Assembly (NCBI GenBank): GCA_950022295.1
Contig: OX465595.1
Span: forward strand, 66,982,770-67,046,769
Direction: 5' to 3'
DNA length: 64,000 nucleotides
From: Bromus sterilis
Taxonomy: Eukaryota > Streptophyta > Magnoliopsida > Poales > Poaceae
In this document: positions 1-11,439 of the stretch, piece after piece
Layout: each line of letters opens with the position of its first letter
Position numbering within the stretch: the stretch's first letter is position 1
Notes under the pieces: model-generated
The model's database searches: none
What the model saw: the letters and a program-made list of their open reading frames with translations, nothing else
Told to the model about the DNA's origin: nothing
Position numbers and translations under genes: made by a program

Positions 1-990
1 AGTCGTAGGAAAAACCGTACTATCAAGAGGGGTTTAGTAAATGTACTCCGAAGGTTTTGGTGAAAAGACTCAGATCGAATCCAAACCAGTGAGAAGCCAG
101 AGTTGAGAAATCTCATGTGCACTAGGTAATGCTTCACCAGCGAAGACTTAGTTCTTTCGACTCCTGAAGCAGAACCAAGTCCGTGAGTCAGCTTTACTTG
201 GACCGCAAGTAAAGTTGCGCTTTGATTGGAAATATGACCGTTGCGTAAAGGTGTCAAGCTGTCGCATCGGGTCATTTAAGAAATTTCGCACCTAGGGATT
301 GCCACCTATAAATACGCCACCCCCGCCCTCATTGGCTGGTGGCTGCTCCAAGAATATTTCCTGACAATGAAGAGAAAGAGAAACCCCACCGAAGCAAACC
401 AAAAACCCATCCACCGAAGCATAATTCCTATTGATCTGAGTTGATTCATTATGACTTAGGAAGAAGTTTGCTAGCCTTTTTATCTTGGAGAACTGCAATT
501 ATCCTAGACAGTTAGAATGTTGTTCTTCAGAGAGCGAAGAGCTATTGTCGCCTCGAAGTCCAGTTTGTCAAAGGTTTCAGTGATTTCCTCAATAATCAAC
601 CACGAGTGAAGAACTGACCAAGCTCAAGGAGATTGGTGCAGTGGAGATACGGACGGAGAGAGGTTAGCTCCTGTGTTCAATCACAAGTCCCTCCAACCAG
701 ACGTAGCACTTTGCAGAGTGTGAACTGGTCGAACAAACATCGCCGAGTCAAGAGTTCGTTTTACTTTCCGCACTTACATTCAGTTTATCAATTGCTTCAG
801 TGATTTGCTTCAATGCAATTGATTCGATGCTTTTGATTCGCTATGTTTTGCTTCAATCCAGTTCTGCTTCAATGTTTACCTTTCTGTTGAAATTCTTCTG
901 CTGCTAAGTTATGCTTCACTTCATAGTTTCATGCAAAAATTTGAAGTGATCATTCACCCCTCCCCCTCTGATCACATACTTGGACTTACA
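1..990 (+). mobile_element. LTR of retrotransposon J (3' part, cut by window edge)
   Basis: This stretch reads as the 3' part of an LTR in plus orientation. A TATA box (TATAAATA, 307-314) sits in a promoter-like context. It is followed by a CT/TTC-rich transcribed part, and the stretch ends in CA at 990 after a C-rich run and 'cttggacttaca', a typical end for long Copia LTRs of grasses. From 991 the sequence changes to the GTCGAG/CTCGAC-rich style of element E, so J appears inserted in E; the target duplication would be cgact (991-995), but the other copy is outside the window. Whether this is a solo LTR or the 3' LTR of a full element cannot be told. Copia (Maximus/SIRE-like) is a guess. Confidence 0.55.
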
Positions 991-1127
991 CGACTGCTTG
1001 CAGTCGAGCATAGACTCAAGACTTCTTCGTCGTTGAGTAATTTTCATCCGAGGAAGTGCTCGACTCGGGTCTTGCGTCGTAGGCGTGAGTTGTTGGAGGG
1101 ATCAGTCATGGACGAGGAGGTTGGCCT
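991..1127 (-). mobile_element. Internal fragment of LTR element E (between J and the CACTA)
   Basis: A short piece with the same composition and GTCGAG/CTCGAC/GCGTC motifs as 7562-9036. It is separated from that segment by the CACTA transposon and continuous with it across the CCT target duplication (1125-1127 and 7559-7561). No coding sequence is seen. Confidence 0.6.
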
Positions 1128-1156
1128 CACTACAAGAAATATGCTAACTTGTGACC
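1128..1156 (+). repeat. CACTA left terminal inverted repeat
   Basis: The first 16 bases match the inverted right end perfectly; over 29 bp about three positions differ. It runs straight into the subterminal TGACC/GGTCA cluster. Confidence 0.9.
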
Positions 1157-4100
1157 CTACATATTGGTCACTGAAAGGTCACTGTTCTTCATTTGTGACC
1201 TTTTTTTGACCAAAATCAGTTGGTCAAAAGCTGAGGGTCGCAAAGCGGACATTGTGACCTTTTTTTCTTCTTCTGAAATGGTCATAAATGATTGTGACCA
1301 AACCAAAGGTCGTAGATGTTGTGACCAATTGGTTTGGTCATTGGCTTATTGGCCAGGCCATGTCAGATACAACGTGGCAAGCTGACGTGGAAAAATTATG
1401 AATAAATGAATTGATCATAGATCAAAATCAGCCCGGTCCAATTGAGCCACCTATATGGGCCTTACCCAAAAATTCAGCCCATTTAATTTATTTTTTCCTT
1501 TCAATTTTGATCAGTTACATGGGCCAAGCACAACAATCTAGCCTTTTTATTTTTGGGATGTGGCCTTTTTGGCTCAGCAGCTATAATTTTCTTTTTTTCA
1601 CTCCTCTAGTCAGGTGGGCCCTAATTGTAAGGTTCTGGTAAGTGGGTCCCAATTGTTAGGTTTAGGTAAGTGGGACCCAATTGTCAGGGCCATATTCTTC
1701 AGATTATTTTCCAGTAAATAAAACAAATAATTAAATTGAAACAAATAGAAAATATAATTAATATTTTAAATAGAGCAAGTCGCCAAATTTGGCACATTAC
1801 AATTGAAAATTGTTCACGTCGGATATCCAACCACTAAAAACTAAACAACTAAAACTAAACTAGCTCTCAAGTATAACTAGCTCAAATGAGCTAGAACTAT
1901 CTTTCTTCTGAATTCATTCCGGAGCTCGCGAAAGATAAACAAAATCCCAGATTCAAGTTGCGTTGCAGCATATTCCAACTCCGTCTCTGCTGCTGCATGA
2001 GCCTACCTCCACTGGTGAGCCTCTGTTGCTGTTCAAAACAAATTCAATTACAATTTTCTGGAGCAGTTGAACAAACATACAAACTAAACTGTGCAAACAC
2101 GTAGCAGGAATAGAACAAGGGGCTAGATCCCATACATGATTAACAGTAGATGTCAATTAGTTATGCTTTTATACAAACTGAATGAATTATACATCTTAGA
2201 ACAATCAAGTAGAATTATACAGAGTAGAGTATTAATAGTAGCTTATGATCTAGTGGATCGTAAATATGATTTAACAGTGCATCATGAACCAACAACAACA
2301 CTAGTTACATCCTAACATATCCTGAAGCATAGCGTAGGATTAAAATAGTAGCAATTCTACAAAATAGAAGTTCCAGTGACTAAACCCGAGCACAAGAATG
2401 CTAGAACCTAAACATTGCACAAAGGTCTCAGACAATAAAAGTAGCACAATTACAAGTGACAGGAACATGTAAATACAGGTTAAATTGAGCACATTGTGTC
2501 CTACAGTGCACAATTTCTGAATTCAAACCACAGTTGCACAAAGATCATAAAACATTAAGTAATTTAGAGCACAACCACGAAATCCATCATGGCAACGAGC
2601 TAGGAGTACCACAACAACTATCCATCAAGCCCAAGCCGCATACAAGTCACAGCCACCAGGACCAGTACACAAAGAGGAGAAGATGTGTTCACCGGGCACG
2701 GTTGTAGTCGTGGCCGAGTCCAACCTACTGTGGTTGTGCCAAGGCACGTCAAGTAGTCGTTCTAGAAAGATGTTCACCTGCGTCCAAAAGATACACCGAG
2801 ACCGCCGCCAACCGTGGTTTTTTGGTCGGTCAGCCGCCACCGTCTAGATCTGCAAGCTCTCACACCAATGGTATAGACTTAGAGCACATCACCTAATAAA
2901 CTAATGTCCTACTCTAGCAATTGTTATTTGTGTGATTCTTCAAGAATGAAATATAATTCCATTTTTAACAGTGAAAATCTTCACAACAAGTTATTACATG
3001 TTGAATTTTAAAAACTATTATCAAGCAAGATAAATAACAAAGCAATATAAAGGTTGCAGGGTTCTAATATGAAATGACTGACGATGATATAACTTCATTA
3101 ATGTAAAGAATTGAGAGCTTGGCATACAAACAACTCTAATTACTAAAGTATAACATCATGAGGAACATTGTGCCACAAAAAACAGTTAGCATTACAACTT
3201 AAAGTTCTAGCACATGCTGCAGCCACTATTGAATTACTATGATAACAATAAAGCCTCCACGGGCAAATAAACAAGCTACAACCATTTTGGAATCTATACA
3301 TCAATCGACGTTTGTGTGCCGCCCCCCACACCCACACCCAAACGTGTGTTCATGCTGGGATTTTGCAACATGCACCTAAGAGGCTGTTGAAGTAGGTGAT
3401 CAGAATAATGACTCCCTGGAACAACAAAAACAAACCAAGCAAACTCTGATGAATTAACACCGAGAAAAGCAGGATCAAGCAACAGTGACTGAAAATTTGT
3501 TTGGTTTGGTTGACGCACATCGACTTGCTTCTGCAGGAGCCTTGCTGGTGACCTTGTCGCACCCAACATGGTACCCCGGGGTCTCCTGCAGCACACCACA
3601 ACACAACGAATAGAGCAACCATATATTGACATTGCCAGACTCTGACCATACACATGGCAAAATGCACTACACATAACAAGAAGACTACTAGAAATTACTA
3701 CAAGAAGGAGAATAGAACATTTCATTTACATAATTCACACTTGGCAATTACAGTAGGCACTGCACATACATGGAGAAGTGTTTAAAAATAAAATTCAAGA
3801 TTTACACATGCACTCTGCATGTATGGATACTAATTGCTCGACTACACGAGGGTAACCAGTTCACTGTTGTAAAACAGATACACAAAAGCATGATTTAAAT
3901 CAACACTATAACAGAGATCGAAGAACCTCACAAGTGGCATACTTATATACACACAGAAGCGATAGCTAGACCATACTACTACTAGTGGAAAGATTGCCAC
4001 CGAGGCTTACCCATTGGAGAAAGTTAGATTAGGACCCTTCGTTGTACTTCATGGGCATGCTTGGGGGCTAAACATGCATATCAAAGCAATGATAATTCTG

Positions 4101-4389
4101 TAAAATGAAGGCATGTGCTTCTCATTACAGTTCTCTGAATTTTTATGCAAGATTACAGATTAAAGTGAACCACTGAGTAAACCCAAAGTCGATTAATTAA
4201 CCCACAGATCACAAGTATTCCAAATAGATAATGTAATGTGTGCTATGAAATTATAAGTGCTTCTATGAATCTAGTGGTGTCTACATGCATTAACCTAGCC
4301 AAGTCCAATAACGTTTTAAGAACTACATGAGTGTGCATGCACATGAAGACATACAAAACTGGACGTGAAATCAGGAGAAAAGTTTACAC
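1157..4389. other. CACTA interior, no gene seen
   Basis: After the subterminal motif cluster the DNA is AT-rich and without conserved coding frames. A minus-strand patch at about 3294-3725 has an open frame of 143 codons and a C/G-rich core near 3540-3600 that could be a decayed captured exon, but I recognise no protein. A second G/C-rich patch lies at about 2625-2850. Confidence 0.5.
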
Positions 4390-4900
4390 TAATCTGCTAC
4401 CATAACCACCATGAAACTGCATGTTGGCCTTCTCCTCTCCTTTGGCCGCTCTGCCTGCTGCGCCTATAGAGAGGAAGAATATAGGGCGCTGCTGCTGCTG
4501 GCCATGACGATGCTGGTGATGGATGTCACCCACACTTCTGCCCCTGCTCTAGGAAGGAAATCACAACACATCAGTCAAGGGGGTGGGAGGGAAGGGAAGG
4601 GAAGAAGAAATCCAAAAGGATATGAGAGGAGATGGGGCGGACCGGGATCTGGATGGCGTCGGGGTACTGGTGGAGCCGCGTCCTCCATGGCATGGCGTTG
4701 AGGCAAGGGAGGAAGAAACCTTCCCATCCATGGCGTCTTGGTGTACCAGATTGCTGGATCTGAGAGGGAGAGGGGACGTGGTGAGGAAGAGAGGGAGGAT
4801 GTGACGAGAGGAGTGGAGGACTCACCCGAGTCACCGGAGTAACGCCAGCGGCGCGGCGAACAAAACCCTAGTGGATCGGGATGGTCGCGCGTAGCCGTAG
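4390..4900 (-). other. GC-rich, gene-5'-end-like block inside the CACTA
   Basis: Read on the minus strand this block has the look of the start of a plant gene. There is a CTAGGGTTTTG motif (from about 4872 downward), a GCC-rich stretch, CT-rich leader-like DNA with short ATG frames, and a switch back to AT-rich DNA. CACTA elements often carry captured host fragments. No protein family was recognised and no intact frame exists, so capture is an inference. Confidence 0.3.
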
Positions 4901-4925
4901 GAGGACGCGCCCATCGGATCTATTC

Positions 4926-5015
4926 GTTTTGACTACATTTTGAAATGGGCATGAAAAATTCAAAAAAATTAAAAAATTGGAAAACCTTCGCATTGTGTCA
5001 TTATATGTGACCAAG
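4926..5015 (+). repeat. AT-rich direct repeat copy 1 (CACTA interior)
   Basis: About 90 bp running from GTTTTGACTACATTTTG to TTATATGTGACCAAG; the second copy is at 5573-5665. The copies are near-identical except in a central A/T homopolymer-like stretch. Confidence 0.85.
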
Positions 5016-5572
5016 TTTCCAGGGCAAATAATAAACTTGTAATACGACAAATATTTTAAAAAAGTGTTCTTAAAGATGATCTATCATGTGTGAAGATTCA
5101 AGCCAAATGATCAATCTTATGGCCACATTCATGGCATAGTTTGTTCAAATGTTTTCATATTGTGCACAAGTGTGCATCTTGGAATGGCAATCAATGTTGT
5201 TAAAGGGAGTTATCATTTTCTTTGCACGAAAAAATCATTTTGCATTTTCCGAGTGTCCAAAATGAGTTTTTAAGGACCTACCATATATTTGTTGCAAAAT
5301 TGGACCAACTAATTTTTATTAAATATTAGGACATATTTAATGTGCAATTGACCAAATGGTTGCGTGTCAAAAGATTTTATGCACCTCTCTTGAAAAAGAC
5401 AATTTTGCACCGATTCAGCTCGAAATGGGTCAAGTTTGAACTACAGCTGCCTCATAGTTTGCCCATGATTTTTTCAAAAAAACATTTCTAGGTACATAAG
5501 TCTCTATTTAATAAGAGAAACACCAAAAGTTTTCCAAGAATCAACCCCTAGCTAGGAACGGCCATGCCCGCC

Positions 5573-5665
5573 GTTTTGACTACATTTTGAAATGGGCATG
5601 AAAAAATTCAAAAATAAAATAAAAAAAAGGAAAACCTTCGCATTGTGTCATTATATGTGACCAAG
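5573..5665 (+). repeat. AT-rich direct repeat copy 2 (CACTA interior)
   Basis: Second copy of 4926-5015, about 650 bp further on, same orientation. The 550 bp between them and the 1.9 kb after them hold no gene that I can see. Confidence 0.85.
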
Positions 5666-7379
5666 TAACTAATCATTTTCGGAGTGCGAAAAATGTTTTC
5701 TTTGTGAAGCACCAACCACAAATATGCTACAAAATTGGAGCACTACATTGAAAAAAACATTAGACCACATTTAATGTACAAATATAAAAAAAACTTAACT
5801 CTCAAAAGGTTTCTTGTTCATCTAGATTTGTGTCATTATACATGACCCTTTTGAGAAATATGATTTCTTGTTCATCTAGATTTGAGGTCATATGCAAAAT
5901 TGATGATGAAATTAAATTTTTAGATTCTCCCTAAAAAAACCTATAGGTATGTGAATTCAAACTAATAAAAGGCCCACATTTCCCACCTAAAATACTCCTT
6001 CCTTCTAATACCCTCTGGGCTGCTGGCCCAGTCTAAGACCCTGGGTATTAAAAATAATAGAGAATAGAAGGCTTCGCTCGCTTTAGGACCAAGCCCAAAA
6101 ATCAGGCACGCTTCAAAAAGATTTAGTGCGGTATGAGAACATTGGGGTGAGTTGTTCTGCTTGTATTTTTGGGGAATTGCTTGCGAAGGGGTGAGGGTTC
6201 GACTCCACCTCCACGCATGACTTAATTTCGAGTTTTTGGTTCGGTTGAAGCCATTTTGACGGACCCCGCATGTCAGGTTGGCGCGGGACCCGCTCTTCAG
6301 TTCAGTGGTGGGACTAACGTGTCAGTGCGGGTCATTGGATATGTAGTGTAGTTGGACTTCTTGGTAAATGTGGGTCCCACCTGTCAGTGCTTTGCTAGAT
6401 TTAAATGAACGGCTAGCATCCCTTTTCCTTTCAACAGTGTATCCCATCATCTCACAGCTACGTAATACTCACCTCTCACGTGAGTAGTATATTTTTATTC
6501 CTCCTTCCCTTTTAAAGATAGATAGACCTGTAGCAAAAAATCTTGTTTATTGCATTTTTTGTTTTTATAATTTTTTGTACTGTTGCAGTAAAAATTATGG
6601 TACCGTCTTCGTAGGTCACACTCACCGTCATGTAGTGATAGTAAAATTTTTCATCGATGGTACATTTATCGTTGTCGTTTGCAGCAAATTTGCAACACAA
6701 CATGACCGGTCACACTTTATTATTTTTGGTTGTAGAAAAAATCGAGGGTTAGTTGTAGCTTTTATGTTGCCCTTTGCAACAAAAAAAAGTTAGGATCATT
6801 GTCGCAGTAAGACTCATTTAGCACTAAAATACATCTAAATACATTCATTTAAACGACAGGTAATATGGATAAGCATAGTAGCATTTTTGTATCACGTTCT
6901 CAAGTGGATGTACATAGCACAAAAATATATATAGATACATTCATTTTTGGCAACAAATAGCATAGATCGATGCAGTATTATGTGAATTTATAATCGTACA
7001 TATAGTAGTATTGCGACTCCATATATATACATAAACTTTTTGCATCGCACCGTGCGCAAACCTGACTGACCGGGTGAAGGCTAGAATCTATTATCTTTTC
7101 CTTAATCGAAAGAGCGTTTTGGGAGGAAAACAGATGTTAGCCGTTCGATGAAAAACGAGTGAAAGGGAGCACGGATGGGAGCATAAGAAGGGAGCAGGCA
7201 AGCCCCATCCGGTTTAAATTGACACATAGACATGCTTCAGAGGAGAAAATTGGCACATGGACATGACACATAGGCAAAATTGCTGAGGTGGTCGCCGCAT
7301 CATTTCCACACAGCGGCCACGACCATGTAAATAGTTCACCATCGGCGAAGAACATGGAAGCAAAGCTGTGGTGTATGCA
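5666..7379. other. CACTA interior, right part, no gene seen
   Basis: AT-rich DNA without coding frames. It contains a perfect RNA polymerase III B-box-like string (GGTTCGACTCC, 6196-6206) in a setting that does not fold as a tRNA, and several runs of TGTCAG/GGACCC that look like promoter-proximal filler. Confidence 0.4.
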
Positions 7380-7529
7380 TTGTGACCAATTCGTGTGAGC
7401 AAACCACGACCTTTTTGACCTGAAAGGTCACTATATTTTGAGGTTTGGCCTCTCCCAAGCAGCTCACGACCAACCGAATTGAATTGGTCACAGATCTATG
7501 ACCAATTTTTTTCAAGGTCACTACCAGAA

Positions 7530-7558
7530 GGTCACTAGTTGACATATTTCTTGTAGTG
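7530..7558 (-). repeat. CACTA right terminal inverted repeat
   Basis: Inverted counterpart of 1128-1156, ending TTTCTTGTAGTG and followed by the CCT target duplication. Confidence 0.9.
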
Positions 7559-7561
7559 CCT

Positions 7562-9036
7562 CGTCGCGTCAGGAGGGCGCCCAGCCCCGAGCATCTGCTG
7601 AGAAGGATAAAAAGGTGCACCTGTATTAAGATGTACTTGCGCGATATACAAAAGAATTTTAAGGTGCATGATTTGCAGACGTTGCACTTTTGTCAAGTGG
7701 ATAATGTAGCAGCATACACGGTTTAAGCGTGTCTTTTTGTGAGTAGGACCTCCGGCAGCATACCCTTGCCGGGTAACAGGGACGCGATGCCAGACTTGTT
7801 GAACCCGGAGACAAGGGCGGCCTTTGGTACCCAGACTCACTACTTTGACGAATGCAAATAAACAACATATAAAACTGAGCATGATCCAAAGAATGATTTT
7901 GTAGCCCTCAGATGTTTGTGTGCGACTGCGTAGTCGTCTTTGGCGACTGATCGGGAATGTATAAAGGTTTTGGAATAATAGCATAATGATGTAAAGAAAC
8001 TTAGCTGTAGGATCGACGCGGCGGAGGATGTCGAAGATGAGCAGTCAAGTAGTTGAAGATGAGCAGTCGACGTGGCGAAACAGAGTCGATGTGATGGCGA
8101 CTGCGACGTTCAGCCCCCGAGTCCGCGAGCCCCCGAGTGTTGAAGCGGCGGAGTTGCGCGGTGAAGTCGTCGTGATGAATTTATCCGCCGAGTGACGAGA
8201 GGACTCGATGCGGCGAGTCCTGCGCGATGGAGCTCGGTACGGGAAAGCCCATACAAAGGAGCTCGGCGCAGGATGTTTTGTCTGCTTGGAGTCGACGGTG
8301 CGGCGAGTGACCGAGAAGGACTCGACGCGTCGGGCGGGGTCCTTCGATTGCTCGTTGTGTGATGTCGTTGTAGAAGCGCGAGTCGATGTAGAAACCTTGG
8401 TGAGTCATACATGACATGTCGAGTTGGAGTAGAAGCCTTGTGGGTCAAGATTGAACCCAAATTCGCGATTGGAAATTCGCGATCTTGCATAGATCCAAAA
8501 ACGCGTTGCAGTGTGAGAGCCGCTGACGGAGATCTAACCGTTGGAATTTTCTGAATTTTTTTTGCTGATGTGGGATTGAATCCTGCAGGCTTTCATCGGA
8601 GGGATCTTCAAGTTGATGTCCGAGCTATTGTCAAGAATTTATTTGCTGGAGTCGCGCGGAGTTCCGTCAGCTTCCGAGAGTGCTTCAGTGCGCGGGTCGC
8701 TGAGGGAGATCTAGCCGTTGGAATTTGCTGAAATTTTCACAGATTTTCGAAAATTGGATTTCGCATCTTTCCACTGAAGGGATCGTCGAGATGAGCTCCG
8801 AGTTACCGTCGCGAGTGCCCGCAACACAAACGTTTTTGTATCCTGTAGGATGCGCGTGAGCGCTTTTGTTGATGTCGATCGTCGAGTGACGCGCTCGAAA
8901 ATTTTCTTGTCTTCTTCGTGAGCTTGATGTAGATCTTGATGTAGTTGTTGAAGAAGCCCTTGAGTTGTGTCTTGTTGAAGACGGGACCGCCGAGATCGTG
9001 ATTCCAACCTGTGCGGTTCCCACAGACGGCGCCAAT
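7562..9036 (-). mobile_element. Internal region of LTR element E (5' part, no coding sequence)
   Basis: On the minus strand this begins directly after the 5' LTR with the primer binding site and runs leftward to the CACTA. The sequence is full of CTCGAC/GTCGAG words and has short broken frames only. No gag, protease or polymerase motif was found in the roughly 1.6 kb available (this segment plus 991-1127). Near 8120-8145 it carries two CTCGGGGGCT-type purine tracts resembling the polypurine tract of Tat elements. This suggests a non-autonomous, large-retrotransposon-derivative type element. The rest is left of the window or under J, so a coding part further away cannot be excluded. Confidence 0.55.
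9016..9035 (-). promoter_or_regulatory. Primer binding site of element E
   Basis: Minus strand TTGGCGCCGTCTGTGGGAAC, starting 1 base after the LTR end. This is the primer-site type found in many grass Tat-related gypsy elements and shares its TGGCGCCGT core with the tRNA-Asp complement. Confidence 0.75.
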
Positions 9037-9656
9037 TGACGGGGATGTACCCCGGCAAATCCCATGGTCAGGGACCCTGGGTTAGTCATGAGAGGCACAG
9101 GTTGGACGATAAGCTCATCGGCTAACAGGAGGATACGTTCCTACTCGATATTATTGATTGGAGATGGCGATTACAGGAAAGCCTATGCTAGTGCGCACAA
9201 GGCTAGGTTTACAGATTGTCTATTACTCGGACGGCGAACAAGCGACACATGGGGCACGATTTACCCAGCTTCAGGCCCCCTGAGGGAAAACCCTACATGC
9301 TGCTTGTCTGATCTTGTATTGATGATGATGTACAAAGGTGCCGTGAGGGCTTGGGTGGAGAGATATCTGTCTAGTCCCATGCGTGGGGGTTTAGGTGTTG
9401 TTGTGATTCTATGCGTGGGGGTTGAGAGGATGATCTAGAGAGGTGCCCCTTCCTCGCTTTATATAGATAGCCAGGTAGGGGTTTACATGAGTCCTAGTCG
9501 ACTACAAGTAGGAGTCCTTGTCTTGCGCCTCAAGACTTCGGCTTCACGTCTTATTCCATCATGTCGGTGTCCACGAGTGGGCCTCTGGTGGGCCGCCAGC
9601 CATGACACGCATCAGGTACCCTCACATAGAGGAGTCGTGGGGTCACCCCCTCGTCA
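9037..9656 (-). mobile_element. 5' LTR of element E (620 bp)
   Basis: On the minus strand it starts TGACGAGGGGGTGACCCC and ends ACATCCCCGTCA (TG...CA). It has a TATA-like TATATAAAG about 200 bp in (plus 9456-9464). Its last 70 bases are nearly the same as the end of the 3' LTR of element A (28890-28962), while the 5' halves differ, so E and A are related but distinct families. It abuts the truncated gag of F at 9657, so E is inserted in F; the candidate target duplication is gggca (9657-9661), with its partner outside the window. Confidence 0.8.
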
Positions 9657-11416
9657 GGGCATGATCTGGCCTTGCGGTCTTTCTGTGGGTTTCTGCTTGC
9701 GACTGCCTCCCGCAGCCCCTTGTTCCTCTTGATGTTGCACTGTTGCTACATGCCGACTGCCATATTGGGCATCCGGCTGCTCGTCCTTCCTCTTGTTAAA
9801 ACCTGTGTTGTTGTTGTTGGAGGTGTTGTTGAAATTGGGGTTGTTGTTGTTGCCAAAGTTGATGTTCCGCTGGATCTCGCGCTTCTCGCGCCGATTGGGA
9901 CCATTGGGCCCGTTTTCTTCTGCCGACTGCTGCTGCTGGCCGGATGGTTGCCCTTGGATGAAACCACTGGGACTTAATGTGATCGGGTGCATTGCAGAAT
10001 CAGATGCGGCGAATGAATTGGCTATTCTCATCAGATCGGCCAAATAAGTTATCTCCTTGCGCAGGAGCTTGTGCTTCAACAAAGACCCGTCCAAGCAGGC
10101 GTCAGTAAAGTACTGGATGGCTGGATTTCATGAACTCCCTCGCAAGTGTTTCACAGCTTGATCCACCGCTGAAGGTAATCGCGAAGGGGCTCGTCCTTTC
10201 CTTGTACACGGAGTGCTAGGTGCCGAGGCAAACCTGGGTGCTCGTAAGTACCCGTGAAGTTGCGAACAAACGCATCCTCAAAATTCTTCCAACAATTGAT
10301 GCTGTTGCTGGGAAAACTGTTTAACCAGGACCGAGCTGAACCTTGAAGCATGAGCGCTGCATAGCGTACAGCTACGCATCGACTACCTCCTGCGATGTCG
10401 ACTGCTGTCATATAATCGACCAACCAATCTTCTGGCTTGACTGATCCATTGTACTTGGGGGTATCCCTGGGCAATGTGAAGCCTTTGGGGAACTTCTCTT
10501 GCTGAATGCGCGGGCCGAAGCATGCTGGACCTGTCGGCGCATCGTCTTCCGGTTGCTTATCCTGCTGCAACTGCTCGATTCGGTGCCTTGCATCATTATC
10601 CGCGATTTCTCGGGGACCTAAACGCTGACTTAATGTCGGCCGGGCTGATGCCGCCGGTTGCTCGTTGCGCCTGCTATTGACTACTGGCTCATCCCTCCGA
10701 CTGCCTCCTGCAGCCCCTTGATTCCTCTGACTGCGGTGCAAACAGCCATGCTGCGAAGATGTCTGGCTCTGCCGCCGAGGTGGCGCATTCGGCTGGTTTG
10801 GACCCGCAGTTTCCCGAAATGATTTTGACACTACTGGCCCTTGCTGCTCGGTGGCCGCTTTCTGCTGCTGGTTTGTTGTGGTTATGAGGTCACACATTCG
10901 GCGCGTCCTTTCCCGCAGCTCCTCTCCTTCCAAGTGCTCCAGCTCGGTGGCAATCTGTTCGGGAGCTCTCATGTTCTTCACAGGAGAACTATATGAAATC
11001 TGCGTAACGGCGATGAGGGTTGTTACTGGCTGCTGGGCCCCTCCCAGCTCTCTGCCGACCTCTCGGCCTGCTGCTCGGAGCTCTTCGATCACGGGGGGTG
11101 GGATAACGCGCTGCTGGATACCATGCGATGCATTGTACTCCCGAACTGATGCCTATATTCGGCGCTTTTCAGCGTCGATCCTATCTGATTTCTCCTTCAG
11201 ACCCTGACGTACCTTTTCTAGCTCGGCGTGAGCCACGGTTGGATCGGCATGAAGACCTACAGGAGTGCTGAGCACGTACGGTGGGTCGCTTGGGCCTGCT
11301 GGTGCCGTGGTTGATGCCCTCGCGGCTCGGGTCGCTGAAGTAGAGCTGTGGCGACTAGATGCTCCCGCCATCATAACCTCCGCACGGATGTGCGCAGTCG
11401 TGTCCTCTGTTCCCAC
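9657..11416 (-). pseudogene. gag of Tat-type gypsy element F (3' cut by E, 5' cut by A)
   Basis: Read from 11416 downward this encodes a gag protein closely similar to that of element D. It has an alanine-rich start (EVMMAGASS), the RLGPREI and FPKGFTLPRDTPKYNGSVKP blocks, the central gag domain (LQGSARSWLNSFP, YLQRWIKL) and an Asn-rich tail before GAAGGSR. It is broken by a TAG at 11153-11155 where Gln is likely, a TGA at 10151-10153 and a 1-base loss near 10130 that moves the rest (10094-9654) to another frame. It stops at the E LTR. The 5' end of the same gag lies at 28963-29144, on the far side of element A. Confidence 0.8.
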
Positions 11417-11439
11417 GGCATCCGGCCCTCATCAAGATC

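Larger units (their letters stand above)
1128..7558. mobile_element. Complete non-autonomous CACTA (En/Spm) DNA transposon
   Basis: The element starts CACTACAAGAAATATG and ends with the inverted copy (7543-7558). The match continues imperfectly to about 29 bp. It is flanked by an exact 3-bp duplication CCT (1125-1127, 7559-7561), the size expected for CACTA elements. The subterminal zones (about 1140-1370 and 7380-7540) are packed with GGTCA/TGACC motifs in both orientations, as expected for transposase binding arrays. Within 6.4 kb I find no transposase: all open frames are short and unconserved. So it is probably mobilised in trans. The interior holds an AT-rich direct repeat, a GC-rich gene-like block on the minus strand, and anonymous AT-rich DNA. 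It lies in element E and is therefore younger than E. Confidence 0.9.

Noticed and set aside
3294..3725. A secreted protein gene (143 codons with hydrophobic start) in the CACTA
   Set aside because: No conserved domain, AT-rich surroundings and no promoter; at best a decayed exon.
6140..6230. A tRNA gene around the B-box-like string
   Set aside because: No acceptor stem, D-arm or anticodon arm can be drawn around it.
9037..9656. This LTR as the missing 5' LTR of element A
   Set aside because: It is in minus orientation with its own primer site to the left, its first 400 bp differ from the A LTR, and F gag lies between it and A.
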